DNA of 12,304 bases from JAVBPT01 sp031549455. GTDB lineage: Bacteria > Bacillota > Clostridia > Lachnospirales > JAKSVV01. The position numbers and the translations under genes are program-made. The stretch spans positions 1 to 12,304 of the forward strand of contig JAVBPT010000068.1 of NCBI GenBank assembly GCA_031549455.1. Direction: 5' to 3'. Under the pieces are notes generated by a model that was not told the origin of the DNA, searched no databases, and saw only the letters and a program-made list of their open reading frames with translations. Shown here one piece after another: positions 1 through 7,182 of this stretch (positions within the stretch are counted from its first letter, which is position 1; the number at the start of each line of letters is the position of its first letter).

Positions 1-14
1 GGTTTTAATTTCAT
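1..14 (-). CDS. groES: GroES co-chaperonin, 5' end only (partial)
   Basis: Only the first four codons and part of a fifth are present, reading leftward off the window: ATG AAA TTA AAA CC, giving Met-Lys-Leu-Lys-(Pro). This matches the usual N-terminus of bacterial GroES (MKLKPLGDR-type). An AAGGAGG ribosome binding site sits 7-8 bases upstream of the ATG. The leader carries a CIRCE operator behind a strong sigma-A promoter, which in Firmicutes is the signature of the HrcA-controlled groESL operon. GroES is the 10-kDa lid of the GroEL folding chamber in the cytoplasm. The identification rests on context plus five residues. A hrcA-grpE-dnaK operon would also have CIRCE, but HrcA and GrpE do not start this way. 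Confidence 0.75.
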
Positions 15-39
15 ACGAATACGCCTCCTTTTTTATTTT

Positions 40-66
40 CTGGCACTCATTTGTCTTGAGTGCTAA
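40..66 (-). promoter_or_regulatory. CIRCE operator (HrcA binding site)
   Basis: On the minus strand this reads TTAGCACTC, nine bases, GAGTGCCAG. The consensus CIRCE is TTAGCACTC-N9-GAGTGCTAA, so one arm is perfect and the other differs at two outer bases. It lies between the -10 box (75-80) and the groES ribosome binding site, covering the likely transcription start. HrcA repressor bound here would block heat-shock gene transcription until stress. Confidence 0.93.
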
Positions 67-74
67 CATTAGTC

Positions 75-103
75 ATTGTACACTTTTGCATTTTAAATGT
101 CAA
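75..103 (-). promoter_or_regulatory. Sigma-A promoter of groES
   Basis: On the minus strand the -35 box is TTGACA (98-103), the spacer is 17 bp and the -10 box is TACAAT (75-80). Eleven of twelve positions match consensus. The start of transcription should fall near 67-69, next to the CIRCE element. Confidence 0.9.
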
Positions 104-243
104 GAGTGTTTTTTGTTTTTTATCCTATCATGTGAATACTATTATAGGACAAGAAAAAATAGAACCAAATTTGATGTGTTTATCAAAATGAATCGCGCAT
201 AATATTGTTGTTTTGGGATAAGTTAACATAAGAGGTGATAAAA

Positions 244-438
244 ATGTATATGGATAAAGAAGATTATCTCAAAAAGGCATTGCTAGACACTCAGGAACGC
301 GTGAGAGATTACATGAACTACTCACAAATGGTGGAAGACAAAAAACTAAAAAAGTGTTTTGGTGACTTCGCCAAAACCGAGGGAAAGCACGCCAAGGTCT
401 TGCAAGACTTCCTAAAGGAGATTGAAAGCCCAGAATAG
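244..438 (+). CDS. Small two-helix ferritin-like/rubrerythrin-like protein
   Basis: This 64-residue protein has no signal peptide or membrane segment. It is strongly helical: helix one at about residues 5-30, a short turn, then helix two at about 33-60. The pattern of helix, DxKLKxxF, then E46-x-x-H49 near the end of the second helix resembles the C-terminal half of ferritin-like and rubrerythrin bundles, where ExxH binds one metal of a di-iron site. A single copy is only half a four-helix bundle, so dimerisation would be needed. The ATG at 244 is chosen because AGAGGTGA lies just upstream; the in-frame GTG at 235 is inside that ribosome binding site. No convincing sigma-A promoter was found in 104-233. 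The gene stands alone. Family placement is inference from the helix pattern and the ExxH motif; iron binding is unproven. Confidence 0.7.
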   Translation: MYMDKEDYLKKALLDTQERVRDYMNYSQMVEDKKLKKCFGDFAKTEGKHAKVLQDFLKEIESPE

Positions 439-440
439 TA

Positions 441-463
441 GGTCACAATTGTGGCCTTATTAT
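441..463 (+). terminator. Likely rho-independent terminator of the ferritin-like gene
   Basis: GGTCAC-AATT-GTGGCC forms a 6-bp stem (one G-T wobble) with a 4-base loop, followed by TTATTATT. The U-tract is imperfect. It begins three bases after the stop codon, and its tail overlaps the stop codon of the convergent NUDIX gene. Confidence 0.6.
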
Positions 464-897
464 TCGCATTCTGATTGTGTAAGAGAGAGTCGCAACACCT
501 CTCCTACAATCTCTGGAACATCTGGTACATAGTCATCCGATGATAGAAAAAGGTCATCCACATAGTCCCAAGTAAGGAGTTCCCTAGCTCCTTCCTCCAC
601 CAGCTTATACTCATCTGCTTCTTGTGCTAAGATTGTGTAATATATGTGTAAGTCTTTTTTTCCCTCGTCCACATCTCTTCTTAGAAAGTGAATCTCTTCT
701 GTCGGAATATCCAGCCCAGTCTCCTCAAATAATTCTCTTTTTAAACAATCCTTGGCGTCCTCCCCAATCAAAAATTTACCACCCGGAAAATTCTTATACC
801 CACACCAAGGATCCTTATCTCTAAACCTCGTCACAATCCTTGTTAAGCTGGCATCTAAACAAACCACAACCGTATACTTATCTGTTTCCTTTTGCAT
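460..897 (-). CDS. NUDIX hydrolase (MutT-like), substrate unknown
   Basis: This 145-residue cytoplasmic protein has a perfect Nudix box at residues 40-62: G40, E46, then R54-E55-L-x-E58-E59-x-G61-L62, fitting GX5EX7REUXEEXGU. The Glu residues of REUxEE bind the divalent cations that activate hydrolysis of nucleoside-diphosphate-linked substrates. The preceding NFPGGK segment is typical of small MutT-type members that clean up oxidised or noncanonical NTPs, but the substrate cannot be read from the sequence. Length is normal for the family. A GGAAAA ribosome binding site precedes the ATG. It has its own promoter (917-945), directly after the serS terminator, so it is probably a single-gene unit. 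It converges with the ferritin-like gene. Confidence 0.9.
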   Translation of the reverse strand: MQKETDKYTVVVCLDASLTRIVTRFRDKDPWCGYKNFPGGKFLIGEDAKDCLKRELFEETGLDIPTEEIHFLRRDVDEGKKDLHIYYTILAQEADEYKLVEEGARELLTWDYVDDLFLSSDDYVPDVPEIVGEVLRLSLTQSECE

Positions 898-916
898 ATC
901 ATTTTCCTTTTTTCAC

Positions 917-945
917 ATTATATATAAACTGGATGAAAAATGCAA
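917..945 (-). promoter_or_regulatory. Promoter of the NUDIX gene at 460-897
   Basis: On the minus strand a perfect TATAAT -10 box (917-922) lies 17 bp downstream of TTGCAT (940-945). The -35 box matches consensus only at its first three bases. The site lies immediately after the serS terminator and about 20 bp before the NUDIX start codon. Confidence 0.7.
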
Positions 946-947
946 GA

Positions 948-978
948 TGATAAAAGAAAAAGCGGTAATTTCCGCTTT
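948..978 (-). terminator. Rho-independent terminator of serS
   Basis: On the minus strand AAAGCGG and CCGCTTT pair around a 6-base loop, followed by a T-rich tail (TTTTTCTTTT). It starts six bases after the serS stop codon. Confidence 0.87.
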
Positions 979-983
979 CCTCT

Positions 984-2264
984 CTATTTTTTTGGTTTCA
1001 ATACATCTACTCCCACCCATTTTCTAAGCACCTCTGGTACAATGACGCTGCCATCCTCCTGCTGATATTGTTCTAAGATGGCCGGAATAATTCTACTTGT
1101 TGCAAGACCTGAGGCATTGAGTGTGTGGATATATTCTACCTTCTTGTCCGTTTTTCTTCTAAATTTCATGTTTCCGCGTCTTGCTTGGTAATCCTTTGCA
1201 TTCGAAGAGGAGCTGACCTCCTTATAAATCTCCATGCTCGGAATCCAGACCTCGATGTCATAAGTTTTCGCCATAGAGGCGCTGCAATCCTCCGCAGCAA
1301 GCTTACTCGTTTGAAAGTGAAGTCCAAGTCCCCGTACAAGGTCCTCTGCCTTCTTAATCAGCTCTTCAAGCGCCGCATCGCTGGTCTCAGGCGTGGTGTA
1401 TTGGAACATTTCTACTTTGTTAAATTGGTGGCCACGGATCATTCCCCTTTCCTCTTTTCGATAGCTTCCCGCCTCTTTACGGTAGCATGGTGTGTAGGAA
1501 AAATATTTCTTAGGCAGATCTTCTTCATCTAAGATTTCATTTCGATGGAAGTTAATGAGAGCGGTTTCTGCAGTCGGAAGCAAGAAGCGGACGGTATCTT
1601 CCTCCGATTCCACCTTAAACACATCATCAATAAACTTAGGAAATTGCCCTGCTGTAAATCCCGATTCGTAGCTTAAGATATGTGGAGGCAGTATAAATTC
1701 ATAACCATCTTTGATATGGGTCTCAACAAAATAGTTGAGCAAAGCCCACTCTAGTATAGCCCCCGTTCCTATATAGGCCCAAAACCCTGCTCCAGCCATC
1801 TTAACGCCCCGTTCATAGTCAATCAAACCAAGTGTTGTTGCTAATTCAACATGATCCTTTATCTTGAACGAAAAGTTTGGTCTTTCTTTATAAGTTGAGA
1901 TCATCTTGTTATTTTCTTTTCCACCCGCTATTACATCGTCAGCCGGAATATTGGGTAATCGAGCGATAAAGTCTTTAATCTTTTCATCCAACGCTCCTTC
2001 TTTTTCATCCAGTTGTTTGATCTCATCTCCCAGCCTTTTCATTTCACTCACTTTTTCTTCTGCGTTTTGTCCCTCTTTTTTTAGCCTTGAGATCTCCTCT
2101 GTTGTTCTGTTTCTTTCCGCTTTCATATTCTCCACTTTTACAAGGAGTTCTCTTCTTTCTTTATCCCACAAAAGCAGTTCCGTAAAATCGACTTCATAAT
2201 TTCTTTTTTTTAGTTTCTCGGTCACCGCTTTCGCGTCTTCCCGAATCAAATTTAAATCCAACAT
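984..2264 (-). CDS. serS: Seryl-tRNA synthetase
   Basis: This 426-residue class II synthetase charges tRNA-Ser with serine. Residues about 26-100 form the Lys/Glu-rich antiparallel coiled-coil arm that contacts the long variable arm of tRNA-Ser. The catalytic core follows, with PTAE at 230-233, motif 2 with YRKEAGS at 261-267 and RGxIRGHQFNKVE at 273-285, EVSSSSN at 349-355, and motif 3 around 379-400. Length is typical. Motif 3 reads TLNASGLATSR instead of the common LNGSGLAVGR, and the segment around 155-215 is also unlike the common form, so this may be a divergent SerRS subtype. Key Ser, Glu and Arg positions are still present. An AGGGGA ribosome binding site precedes the ATG. The leader is only about 25 bases, too short for the T-box often found before Firmicute serS genes. 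It is probably transcribed alone. Confidence 0.96.
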   Translation of the reverse strand: MLDLNLIREDAKAVTEKLKKRNYEVDFTELLLWDKERRELLVKVENMKAERNRTTEEISRLKKEGQNAEEKVSEMKRLGDEIKQLDEKEGALDEKIKDFIARLPNIPADDVIAGGKENNKMISTYKERPNFSFKIKDHVELATTLGLIDYERGVKMAGAGFWAYIGTGAILEWALLNYFVETHIKDGYEFILPPHILSYESGFTAGQFPKFIDDVFKVESEEDTVRFLLPTAETALINFHRNEILDEEDLPKKYFSYTPCYRKEAGSYRKEERGMIRGHQFNKVEMFQYTTPETSDAALEELIKKAEDLVRGLGLHFQTSKLAAEDCSASMAKTYDIEVWIPSMEIYKEVSSSSNAKDYQARRGNMKFRRKTDKKVEYIHTLNASGLATSRIIPAILEQYQQEDGSVIVPEVLRKWVGVDVLKPKK

Positions 2265-2293
2265 ATTTTTGTCCCCTTTTCGTTATTAATCCA

Positions 2294-2322
2294 AGTCTAT
2301 CGCATATTTTTGACCTTGTCAA
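2294..2322 (-). promoter_or_regulatory. Sigma-A promoter of serS
   Basis: On the minus strand a perfect TTGACA (2317-2322) is followed by a 17-bp spacer and TAGACT (2294-2299). The transcription start falls near 2288, leaving a leader of about 25 bases. Confidence 0.85.
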
Positions 2323-2381
2323 CCCAAAATTTAGTCTGATTTTGCTCTAATGCTTTGGTTCAAATAAATTATTGATTTTAC

Positions 2382-2409
2382 TTGACCATTAAAAAATAAT
2401 TCCTATAAT
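2382..2409 (+). promoter_or_regulatory. Sigma-A promoter of the MFS transporter gene
   Basis: TTGACC (2382-2387), a 16-bp spacer and a perfect TATAAT (2404-2409) lie just upstream of an AAAGGAGA ribosome binding site (2417-2424) and the ATG at 2430. The leader is very short. It is divergent from the serS promoter. Confidence 0.87.
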
Positions 2410-2429
2410 AGAGTATAAAGGAGAAATAT

Positions 2430-3806
2430 ATGGAACTAGATAGAATGTTGTATTATATTGACGAAAGCTCCAGGGTCATTTTTGCAGACAATAAAATGCT
2501 GATCAACATCTTTATTGTTTTCTTTTCGATTGGCCTTGGTTTCTATATGATTAGAAAATTTCATCTAAAGAAAAAACAACTTTTTGTTTTCTTATTACTC
2601 GCTATTTTTTGGAGTAGTATTGTCATTATGAGAAGCTATAGAAAGGCCTTTGCCCTTGCGGATATCGACTATGGTGGTTTACAACTAACCGAGGCGCTCG
2701 CCGTAAGTATTATTGCTACAAATGGTCTGTTTTCTATTCTTTCTCGTTTTCCAATTTTCATTGCCAATAAGAAGCTAAAGGATAAACGCTTTATCCTGTT
2801 ACCCATTGTCGGATTGTTTTTTCTAAGCTCCTACCTGGTTGCCAATCATCCGGTTCTTGAGACTTTGTACTTTTCATCGATTATGATCGGAATTGCATCC
2901 TCCCTGGTGCCTTTATTTAATGGGATGTTCATCTCGAATTTTTCTAGGAAGCACACCATCGTTGCCGCCTCCATTCTGTCAATTGCACCTTTAGTTGCGG
3001 AATTTATTGTGGCACCCTTTCAATATATGGCGATTGTTCCAGAAACCAAAAACTATGTGTTCTTATGGCAAATGTCCGCCGTTTTGAGCGCCATTGCTTT
3101 CTTTCTTCTCTTATTTTATAAGGAAAAGAAAAGAGCCAGAAGCCCATTTAGGATAAAATATTTGAGTATTTACTTTTCGAATACCAACTTTATGGTCATC
3201 TGCTTTTTAGGTTTTGTGTTGTCCTTTATTAAATTTGCTTCCAGCGGTACCAACATGGTGGCCATGGTACAAACTCCGGAGATCAACATGCAACCCTTCT
3301 ACATCGCCTATCTGGATGTTATCTTTGCATTTTGCCAGCTCATCACTGGAACCACTCTTGGAATCTATCTAAGAAAGAAAATTGGCATCTTAAAGACACT
3401 CATTTTGGGCTTCTTACTCATGGCAAGCTTTTTGGTAATTGCCTGTGTAACGACCAATCCACTGATACTCTTTTATGCTCACGCATTAAATGGTTTGGGA
3501 TATGGTATCCTTTACATCATCTTATTGAAAGCAGCCGCTCAACCTTTTTCCAAGCATATCTACGGTTTGACCACAACGGTCTACCAAACCTTCTACGCAG
3601 TTGGGATTTTCTATGCGGATATCATTTATGAGATTGTTTTAAAATTATTTAACTCGCAATATACCGGAATTGTACTGTATCACAAAGTTCTATCTGTTAT
3701 GCTCGTCTTAACACTGCTCGCAGCGGTAATCACCATTGCGGTGTTCTCAGGAAAAAATAAAGATTTTATTGAAAAACCAATCCGTATTGTTAGAAAGGCA
3801 GCTTAA
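2430..3806 (+). CDS. Major facilitator superfamily transporter, substrate unknown
   Basis: This 458-residue integral membrane protein has about 12 hydrophobic helices, beginning at about residues 24-41 and 48-66 and ending at about 425-445. A basic cytoplasmic loop at about 228-242 (KEKKRARSPFR) separates the two halves. Later Gly-rich helices (HALNGLGYG near 352-360) fit an MFS fold. Charged residues at helix ends (RSYRKAF, KKLKDKR, YLRKK) follow the positive-inside rule. No signature of a particular substrate family is recognisable, so it could export drugs or move a nutrient. It has its own promoter and terminator, so it is a single-gene unit flanked by convergent and divergent neighbours, with no functional hint from context. 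The fold is fairly secure; the function is not. Confidence 0.8.
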   Translation: MELDRMLYYIDESSRVIFADNKMLINIFIVFFSIGLGFYMIRKFHLKKKQLFVFLLLAIFWSSIVIMRSYRKAFALADIDYGGLQLTEALAVSIIATNGLFSILSRFPIFIANKKLKDKRFILLPIVGLFFLSSYLVANHPVLETLYFSSIMIGIASSLVPLFNGMFISNFSRKHTIVAASILSIAPLVAEFIVAPFQYMAIVPETKNYVFLWQMSAVLSAIAFFLLLFYKEKKRARSPFRIKYLSIYFSNTNFMVICFLGFVLSFIKFASSGTNMVAMVQTPEINMQPFYIAYLDVIFAFCQLITGTTLGIYLRKKIGILKTLILGFLLMASFLVIACVTTNPLILFYAHALNGLGYGILYIILLKAAAQPFSKHIYGLTTTVYQTFYAVGIFYADIIYEIVLKLFNSQYTGIVLYHKVLSVMLVLTLLAAVITIAVFSGKNKDFIEKPIRIVRKAA

Positions 3807-3807
3807 A

Positions 3808-3832
3808 AGAGTGCATCTGCACTCTTTTTTTA
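3808..3832. terminator. Bidirectional rho-independent terminator
   Basis: GAGTGC-ATCT-GCACTC (3809-3824) is a perfect 6-bp stem, extendable with flanking A/T pairs, followed by seven T on the plus strand. On the minus strand the run AAAA upstream gives a shorter U-tract. It can end both the MFS transcript and the convergent truB-DUF2508 transcript. Confidence 0.9.
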
Positions 3833-4072
3833 TATATTCCGAATCTGTTTATATAAATACTCATGTTTTTTTTGCAATGCCTGTATTTCGTAAATAAAGG
3901 AATCAATCAAGTCAACATCTGAAGTAAAATTGATTTTGTGATTGATGTCTGCAAGCTCCATCTCAATCGCCTTGATCTCTCTGATCAAATTTTCCCGTCC
4001 CTTTTGCTCTTCTTTTTCTTTCTTTTTAACCTCTAGTCTTTCTGCAAAACCTATTTTTTCTACAATCTCCAT
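3830..4072 (-). CDS. DUF2508 family coiled-coil protein
   Basis: This 80-residue soluble protein has a highly charged Lys/Glu N-terminal half (about 10-45, predicted coiled coil) and a C-terminal motif NFTSDVDLIDSFIYE at about 48-62, followed by ALQKKHEYLYKQ. That matches the DUF2508 (YaaL-like) pattern of LID-x-x-IYE then a Tyr-Leu helix. The family has no known biochemical role; in other Firmicutes it usually lies near recR and bofA rather than mltG. GGAGGT sits five bases upstream of the ATG at 4072. It is the last gene of the truB operon, 52 bp after mltG, and that gap holds a perfect inverted repeat with TATAAT on both strands, so separate transcription is also possible. Confidence 0.8.
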   Translation of the reverse strand: MEIVEKIGFAERLEVKKKEKEEQKGRENLIREIKAIEMELADINHKINFTSDVDLIDSFIYEIQALQKKHEYLYKQIRNI

Positions 4073-4086
4073 ATCATACCTCCACG

Positions 4087-4109
4087 ACTATAATCACTTC
4101 TATTATAGT
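4087..4109. repeat. Perfect 8-bp inverted repeat between mltG and the DUF2508 gene
   Basis: ACTATAAT (4087-4094), a 7-base loop (CACTTCT) and ATTATAGT (4102-4109). Each arm contains TATAAT, one on each strand. It could be an AT-rich hairpin, a protein-binding site, or a -10 box for the DUF2508 gene. No good -35 box lies at the right distance, so its role is uncertain. Confidence 0.6.
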
Positions 4110-4124
4110 AGTTTTGGTACTCAT

Positions 4125-5177
4125 TTATTCAGCTAGATATCTATTTTTTGCATTCACATGCTCCAAAAATGTCTTGGAAAAATAATGCTGTCCTGTTTGA
4201 TCATCCATTAAAACAAAGTAAAAATAATCATGTTTCTCTGGGTCTAATGCCGCAAGAATTGAAGCTGACCCCGGATTGGATATCGGACCAACCGGAAGGC
4301 CTGTATATTTGTAGGTGTTATACGGTGAATCAATCTGTAAATCCGCCTCATAAAGTTTTGCATGTGGCTCTCCCAAGATGTATTGAACCGTAGAACAAAA
4401 TTGCAATAATTCACGCTTTGCAAGTCGGTTGTAGATGACACCTGCTACCCTTCTTCGTTCATCTTCTCTTGCCACTTCTCTTTCAATCATAGAGGCAATA
4501 ATGACGATCTCATGATAACTATATCCCAGCTTTTTTGCCATTTCCTCATGAGATGGATCATACTGTGCTGCAAATCCATCCAACATTTTTTCGATGATCT
4601 CCTCAACACCTGCTCCCTTTCTGACCTCATACGTATTAGGGAACAAATAGCCTTCTAAATAAAAGTCATTGTTTTTTGGAAGGTTTGCTAGAAATGGATA
4701 GTCGTAGTCTGTTCTCTTCGCCGCATTGTAAAAATCCTCTCTCGTAGTAAACCCCTGTTCCTCAAGCCTCTCTGCAATCTGTTTTAACGTATACCCTTCT
4801 GGGATGGTAAAACGATTACCTGATTCAAAACTACCATTTGTATTGAGCGCTTCCATAAGTTCTTCTCGCGTCATTTGGTTATTTAAGATAAAATCACCAT
4901 ACTTATATTTTCCGTCATATCCTTTTTTCTTACTCTCATTTACAAAAACAAACTCATTGGTGATAATCTTATTTTCTTTTAGGATTCTTGCAATTGCTTT
5001 AGTCCCCGCTCCTCTTGGAATGGTGATTTTGGCCTCAATATACCCTTTGGATCCACCAAAAAATGAGCTTATCAGAAACCAGATTATCAGAACAACTGAT
5101 AGTATCAGGATAAACGCCACATTGTTTACAACTAACTGTCTTAATATTTTTTTGTTTTTCTTATCTTTTATTGTCAT
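4125..5177 (-). CDS. mltG: MltG endolytic murein transglycosylase (YceG-like)
   Basis: This 350-residue protein has a basic cytoplasmic N-terminus, one membrane anchor at about residues 18-40, and an extracellular YceG-like domain. It cleaves nascent peptidoglycan strands and is thought to set glycan chain length by ending polymerisation. Visible motifs are LEGYLFPNTY (174-183), IASMIERE (227-234) with the probable catalytic Glu232, and YNTYxxTGLPVGPISNPG followed by SILAAL and DYFYFV near the C-terminus. Length is normal. The ATG at 5177 is preferred over the TTG at 5189 because GAGGG (5183-5187) lies five bases before the ATG. That ribosome binding site overlaps the stop codon of the upstream deacetylase gene, so the two are probably translationally coupled. 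Confidence 0.94.
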   Translation of the reverse strand: MTIKDKKNKKILRQLVVNNVAFILILSVVLIIWFLISSFFGGSKGYIEAKITIPRGAGTKAIARILKENKIITNEFVFVNESKKKGYDGKYKYGDFILNNQMTREELMEALNTNGSFESGNRFTIPEGYTLKQIAERLEEQGFTTREDFYNAAKRTDYDYPFLANLPKNNDFYLEGYLFPNTYEVRKGAGVEEIIEKMLDGFAAQYDPSHEEMAKKLGYSYHEIVIIASMIEREVAREDERRRVAGVIYNRLAKRELLQFCSTVQYILGEPHAKLYEADLQIDSPYNTYKYTGLPVGPISNPGSASILAALDPEKHDYFYFVLMDDQTGQHYFSKTFLEHVNAKNRYLAE

Positions 5178-5182
5178 ACCAA

Positions 5183-5187
5183 CCCTC
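5183..5187 (-). promoter_or_regulatory. Ribosome binding site deciding the mltG start
   Basis: GAGGG on the minus strand lies five bases upstream of ATG 5177 and overlaps the TGA stop of the preceding gene. It excludes the TTG at 5189 as the main start, since that codon borders or overlaps the site itself. Confidence 0.75.
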
Positions 5188-6235
5188 AATATGTGATTAT
5201 TTTCTTATCCCCTATCTTTTCGACATTAATATTTTTTTCAAGAGTCTCTGGTATGGTAACCGTTTTTGGATCTCCATCCGAAATGTATCGTTGTTCAGGA
5301 CGTGTCTCATATTTTTTTAAATATCCCCAAAGATCGGCCCCATTCTCCTCTCCTTCATTTCCACGGAGTCTAGGGACATTCCAAGGCATAAAATCCACAT
5401 GGATCACAGGCATTTGTCTTACCGTACTTGGTCCTGCTCGGAATGCCATCACATAAGCATACTCATTTCCGTCGTACACTCCATTTTGTATATACCGAAT
5501 GTTTTCATCGCTCGGCTTAATTCCAAAAGGATAAGCAATGGTATCGAGCTTGATTCCAGGCACCGCCTCTTTAATCATCTTATCTACCTTCCCCACTTCT
5601 TTTGTGATTTGTTCCCCGCCGATTCTGTTTAAATAGGGATGGGTATCCAGATGATTCCCTAGCTCATATCCGTGATCCACTAGCCAGTTTAGTCTTTGTG
5701 TATACGTACCTGCTCCATCAAACGTACTGGTATGCCCGTTGATGTATAAAATCGCCGCTTTACCAAAATCCGGATGCTCGCGCACAAATTCTTCTAATAT
5801 ATAAATCCCTGTGTCTTTCTTTGGCACAAATACTCCATTTTCTTCTACTAAAGAGAACGATTCCGAAAGCCCATCGTCGAAACACAATACAAAAGGTGTC
5901 GTCCCTGGTGGGGTTGTGATGTTAAAGTTCACGAAATCCTGCATCGATATGGGTCTGTAATTGTTATCATAAAAATATTGCAGATCCTTCTTAAAATCAT
6001 CGATTCCCCTTTGATATTCAGTTGGAGGATTGTTTTGAATGGCATGATACATCAACACCGGAATATCTCCAATCTCATTCGGTTTGTATTGTTCAATAAT
6101 CTCTTCTGGCGTTAGCTTTACCTCGTTTTCCTCCTCTACCGTCTTATCCGTGTTATCTATATTTTCCACATTCTCATTTGGCGTGCATCCCACTAAGAAT
6201 ATAAGCAAACCTAAGAAACATAATAATTTTTTCAC
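5186..6235 (-). CDS. Lipoprotein polysaccharide deacetylase (NodB fold)
   Basis: This 349-residue protein has a lipoprotein signal (residues 1-17, lipobox LVGC with Cys17 as the lipidated residue), an acidic Asn/Glu-rich linker to about residue 55, then a carbohydrate esterase 4 domain. The motifs are IPVLMYH (58-64), FDDG (119-122) with Asp120/Asp121, H195 and H199 in NHLDTH, and YPFG (235-238). These give the Asp-His-His metal site used to remove N-acetyl groups from sugars. A spacer of over 70 residues between motif 1 and motif 2 is longer than in compact members. It would act outside the membrane; substrate could be peptidoglycan or another acetylated polymer. It starts at GTG, preceded by GGGAGGG, and overlaps the truB stop by four bases (GTGA). 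It is followed directly by mltG, suggesting a cell-wall role. Confidence 0.88.
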   Translation of the reverse strand: MKKLLCFLGLLIFLVGCTPNENVENIDNTDKTVEEENEVKLTPEEIIEQYKPNEIGDIPVLMYHAIQNNPPTEYQRGIDDFKKDLQYFYDNNYRPISMQDFVNFNITTPPGTTPFVLCFDDGLSESFSLVEENGVFVPKKDTGIYILEEFVREHPDFGKAAILYINGHTSTFDGAGTYTQRLNWLVDHGYELGNHLDTHPYLNRIGGEQITKEVGKVDKMIKEAVPGIKLDTIAYPFGIKPSDENIRYIQNGVYDGNEYAYVMAFRAGPSTVRQMPVIHVDFMPWNVPRLRGNEGEENGADLWGYLKKYETRPEQRYISDGDPKTVTIPETLEKNINVEKIGDKKIITY

Positions 6236-7152
6236 AAATTCCCTCCCAAAAACATTTTCTCTGATTTTAACTCTATTTTATCTTCTGCCCTATTTCCTCT
6301 GTATAAAGCACAGAACCGGTCTTCATAATAGATAGTATACACTTTTTCTTCTAATTTAATAGCATCATTTAAAAAATCAGATACATTCAACTTATTTCCA
6401 TTGATCAGCTTTTTATACGATTCTTTTTTTACCTCTAGCCTTTCATAGTCACCGAACACAATCGAGATCGGTTTAATGATTCGGTCCATCACCCCTGCCT
6501 TGATCATATCTGCTAGTGACTCGAGCCGAATAGCGTCCTCCAATGTAAAAATCCCCGACCTTGTTCGATTCAAAGCCTTTAAGCAAGCTCCTACCTTTAA
6601 TTTCTTTCCAATATCATAGCATAAAGTTCGAATGTAGGTTCCTTTGGTACATAGCACCCTTATATCCACCTCATCCCGATTGATCCGTAAAACCTCAATC
6701 TCTTTGATCTCTACCCGTCTTGCCGGTATCTTGACTGCTTCCCCACTTCTGGCGTACTCATAAAGCTTCTTACCTTTGATCTTTACTGCGGAATAGATGG
6801 GAGGCGTTTGCATATATTCGCCAAGAAATCCCTCCACACACTTTATAATCTCTTCTTCTTCTAACTTAAACTCCCTCACCTCGTTAATGATCTTTCCACT
6901 CATGTCCTGTGTATCAGTCACAACCCCGAGCTTCATGGTCGCAATATATTCCTTATCCTTTTCAAGAAGATATTCTGATATCTTGGTCGCATTTCCTAAA
7001 CACACCACCAAAACGCCTTGTGCGTCTGGATCTAACGTCCCGGTATGGCCCACCTTTTCACACTTTGTGAGCGATTTCACCTTACTCACCACGTCTTGGG
7101 AGGTAAATCCCATGTCCTTATTAATAACGATAATTCCCTCTAAAGTACTCAT
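6232..7152 (-). CDS. truB: tRNA pseudouridine-55 synthase
   Basis: This 306-residue enzyme converts U55 in the T-loop of tRNAs to pseudouridine. The N-terminus EGIIVINKDMGFTSQDVV and the catalytic motif VGHTGTLDPDAQGVL (34-48), with nucleophile Asp41, are diagnostic. KEYIATMKLGVVTDTQD (67-83) and the later KGTYIRTLCYDIG segment are also conserved. The C-terminal part (about 235-300) fits a PUA-like RNA-binding tail. GGAG lies about eight bases before the ATG. It is the first gene of an operon with cell-wall genes, rather than in the common rbfA-truB-ribF neighbourhood, and its promoter is back-to-back with that of a tRNA gene. Confidence 0.96.
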   Translation of the reverse strand: MSTLEGIIVINKDMGFTSQDVVSKVKSLTKCEKVGHTGTLDPDAQGVLVVCLGNATKISEYLLEKDKEYIATMKLGVVTDTQDMSGKIINEVREFKLEEEEIIKCVEGFLGEYMQTPPIYSAVKIKGKKLYEYARSGEAVKIPARRVEIKEIEVLRINRDEVDIRVLCTKGTYIRTLCYDIGKKLKVGACLKALNRTRSGIFTLEDAIRLESLADMIKAGVMDRIIKPISIVFGDYERLEVKKESYKKLINGNKLNVSDFLNDAIKLEEKVYTIYYEDRFCALYRGNRAEDKIELKSEKMFLGGNL

Positions 7153-7182
7153 AAAGGTAGCTCCCTCTCTCTAGTTTTCTTC

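Noticed and set aside
123..149. Inverted repeat TCCTAT ... ATAGGA with a 15-base loop
   Set aside because: The stem is short, the loop long, and no U-tract follows; it looks like chance.
220..229. AAGTTAACAT upstream of the ferritin-like gene, resembling the feo operator half-site
   Set aside because: Only one half-site is present; no TTAAC follows at the 6-bp spacing. A GTTAAC hexamer is expected by chance in AT-rich DNA, so an iron-regulon link is not supported.
624..1027. Rightward open frames opposite the NUDIX and serS genes
   Set aside because: They lie antisense to clear NUDIX and serS coding sequence, with no ribosome binding sites and no protein-like composition.
2265..2429. Possible T-box or riboswitch before serS
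   Set aside because: The serS promoter lies only about 30 bp from the start codon, leaving no room for a structured leader.
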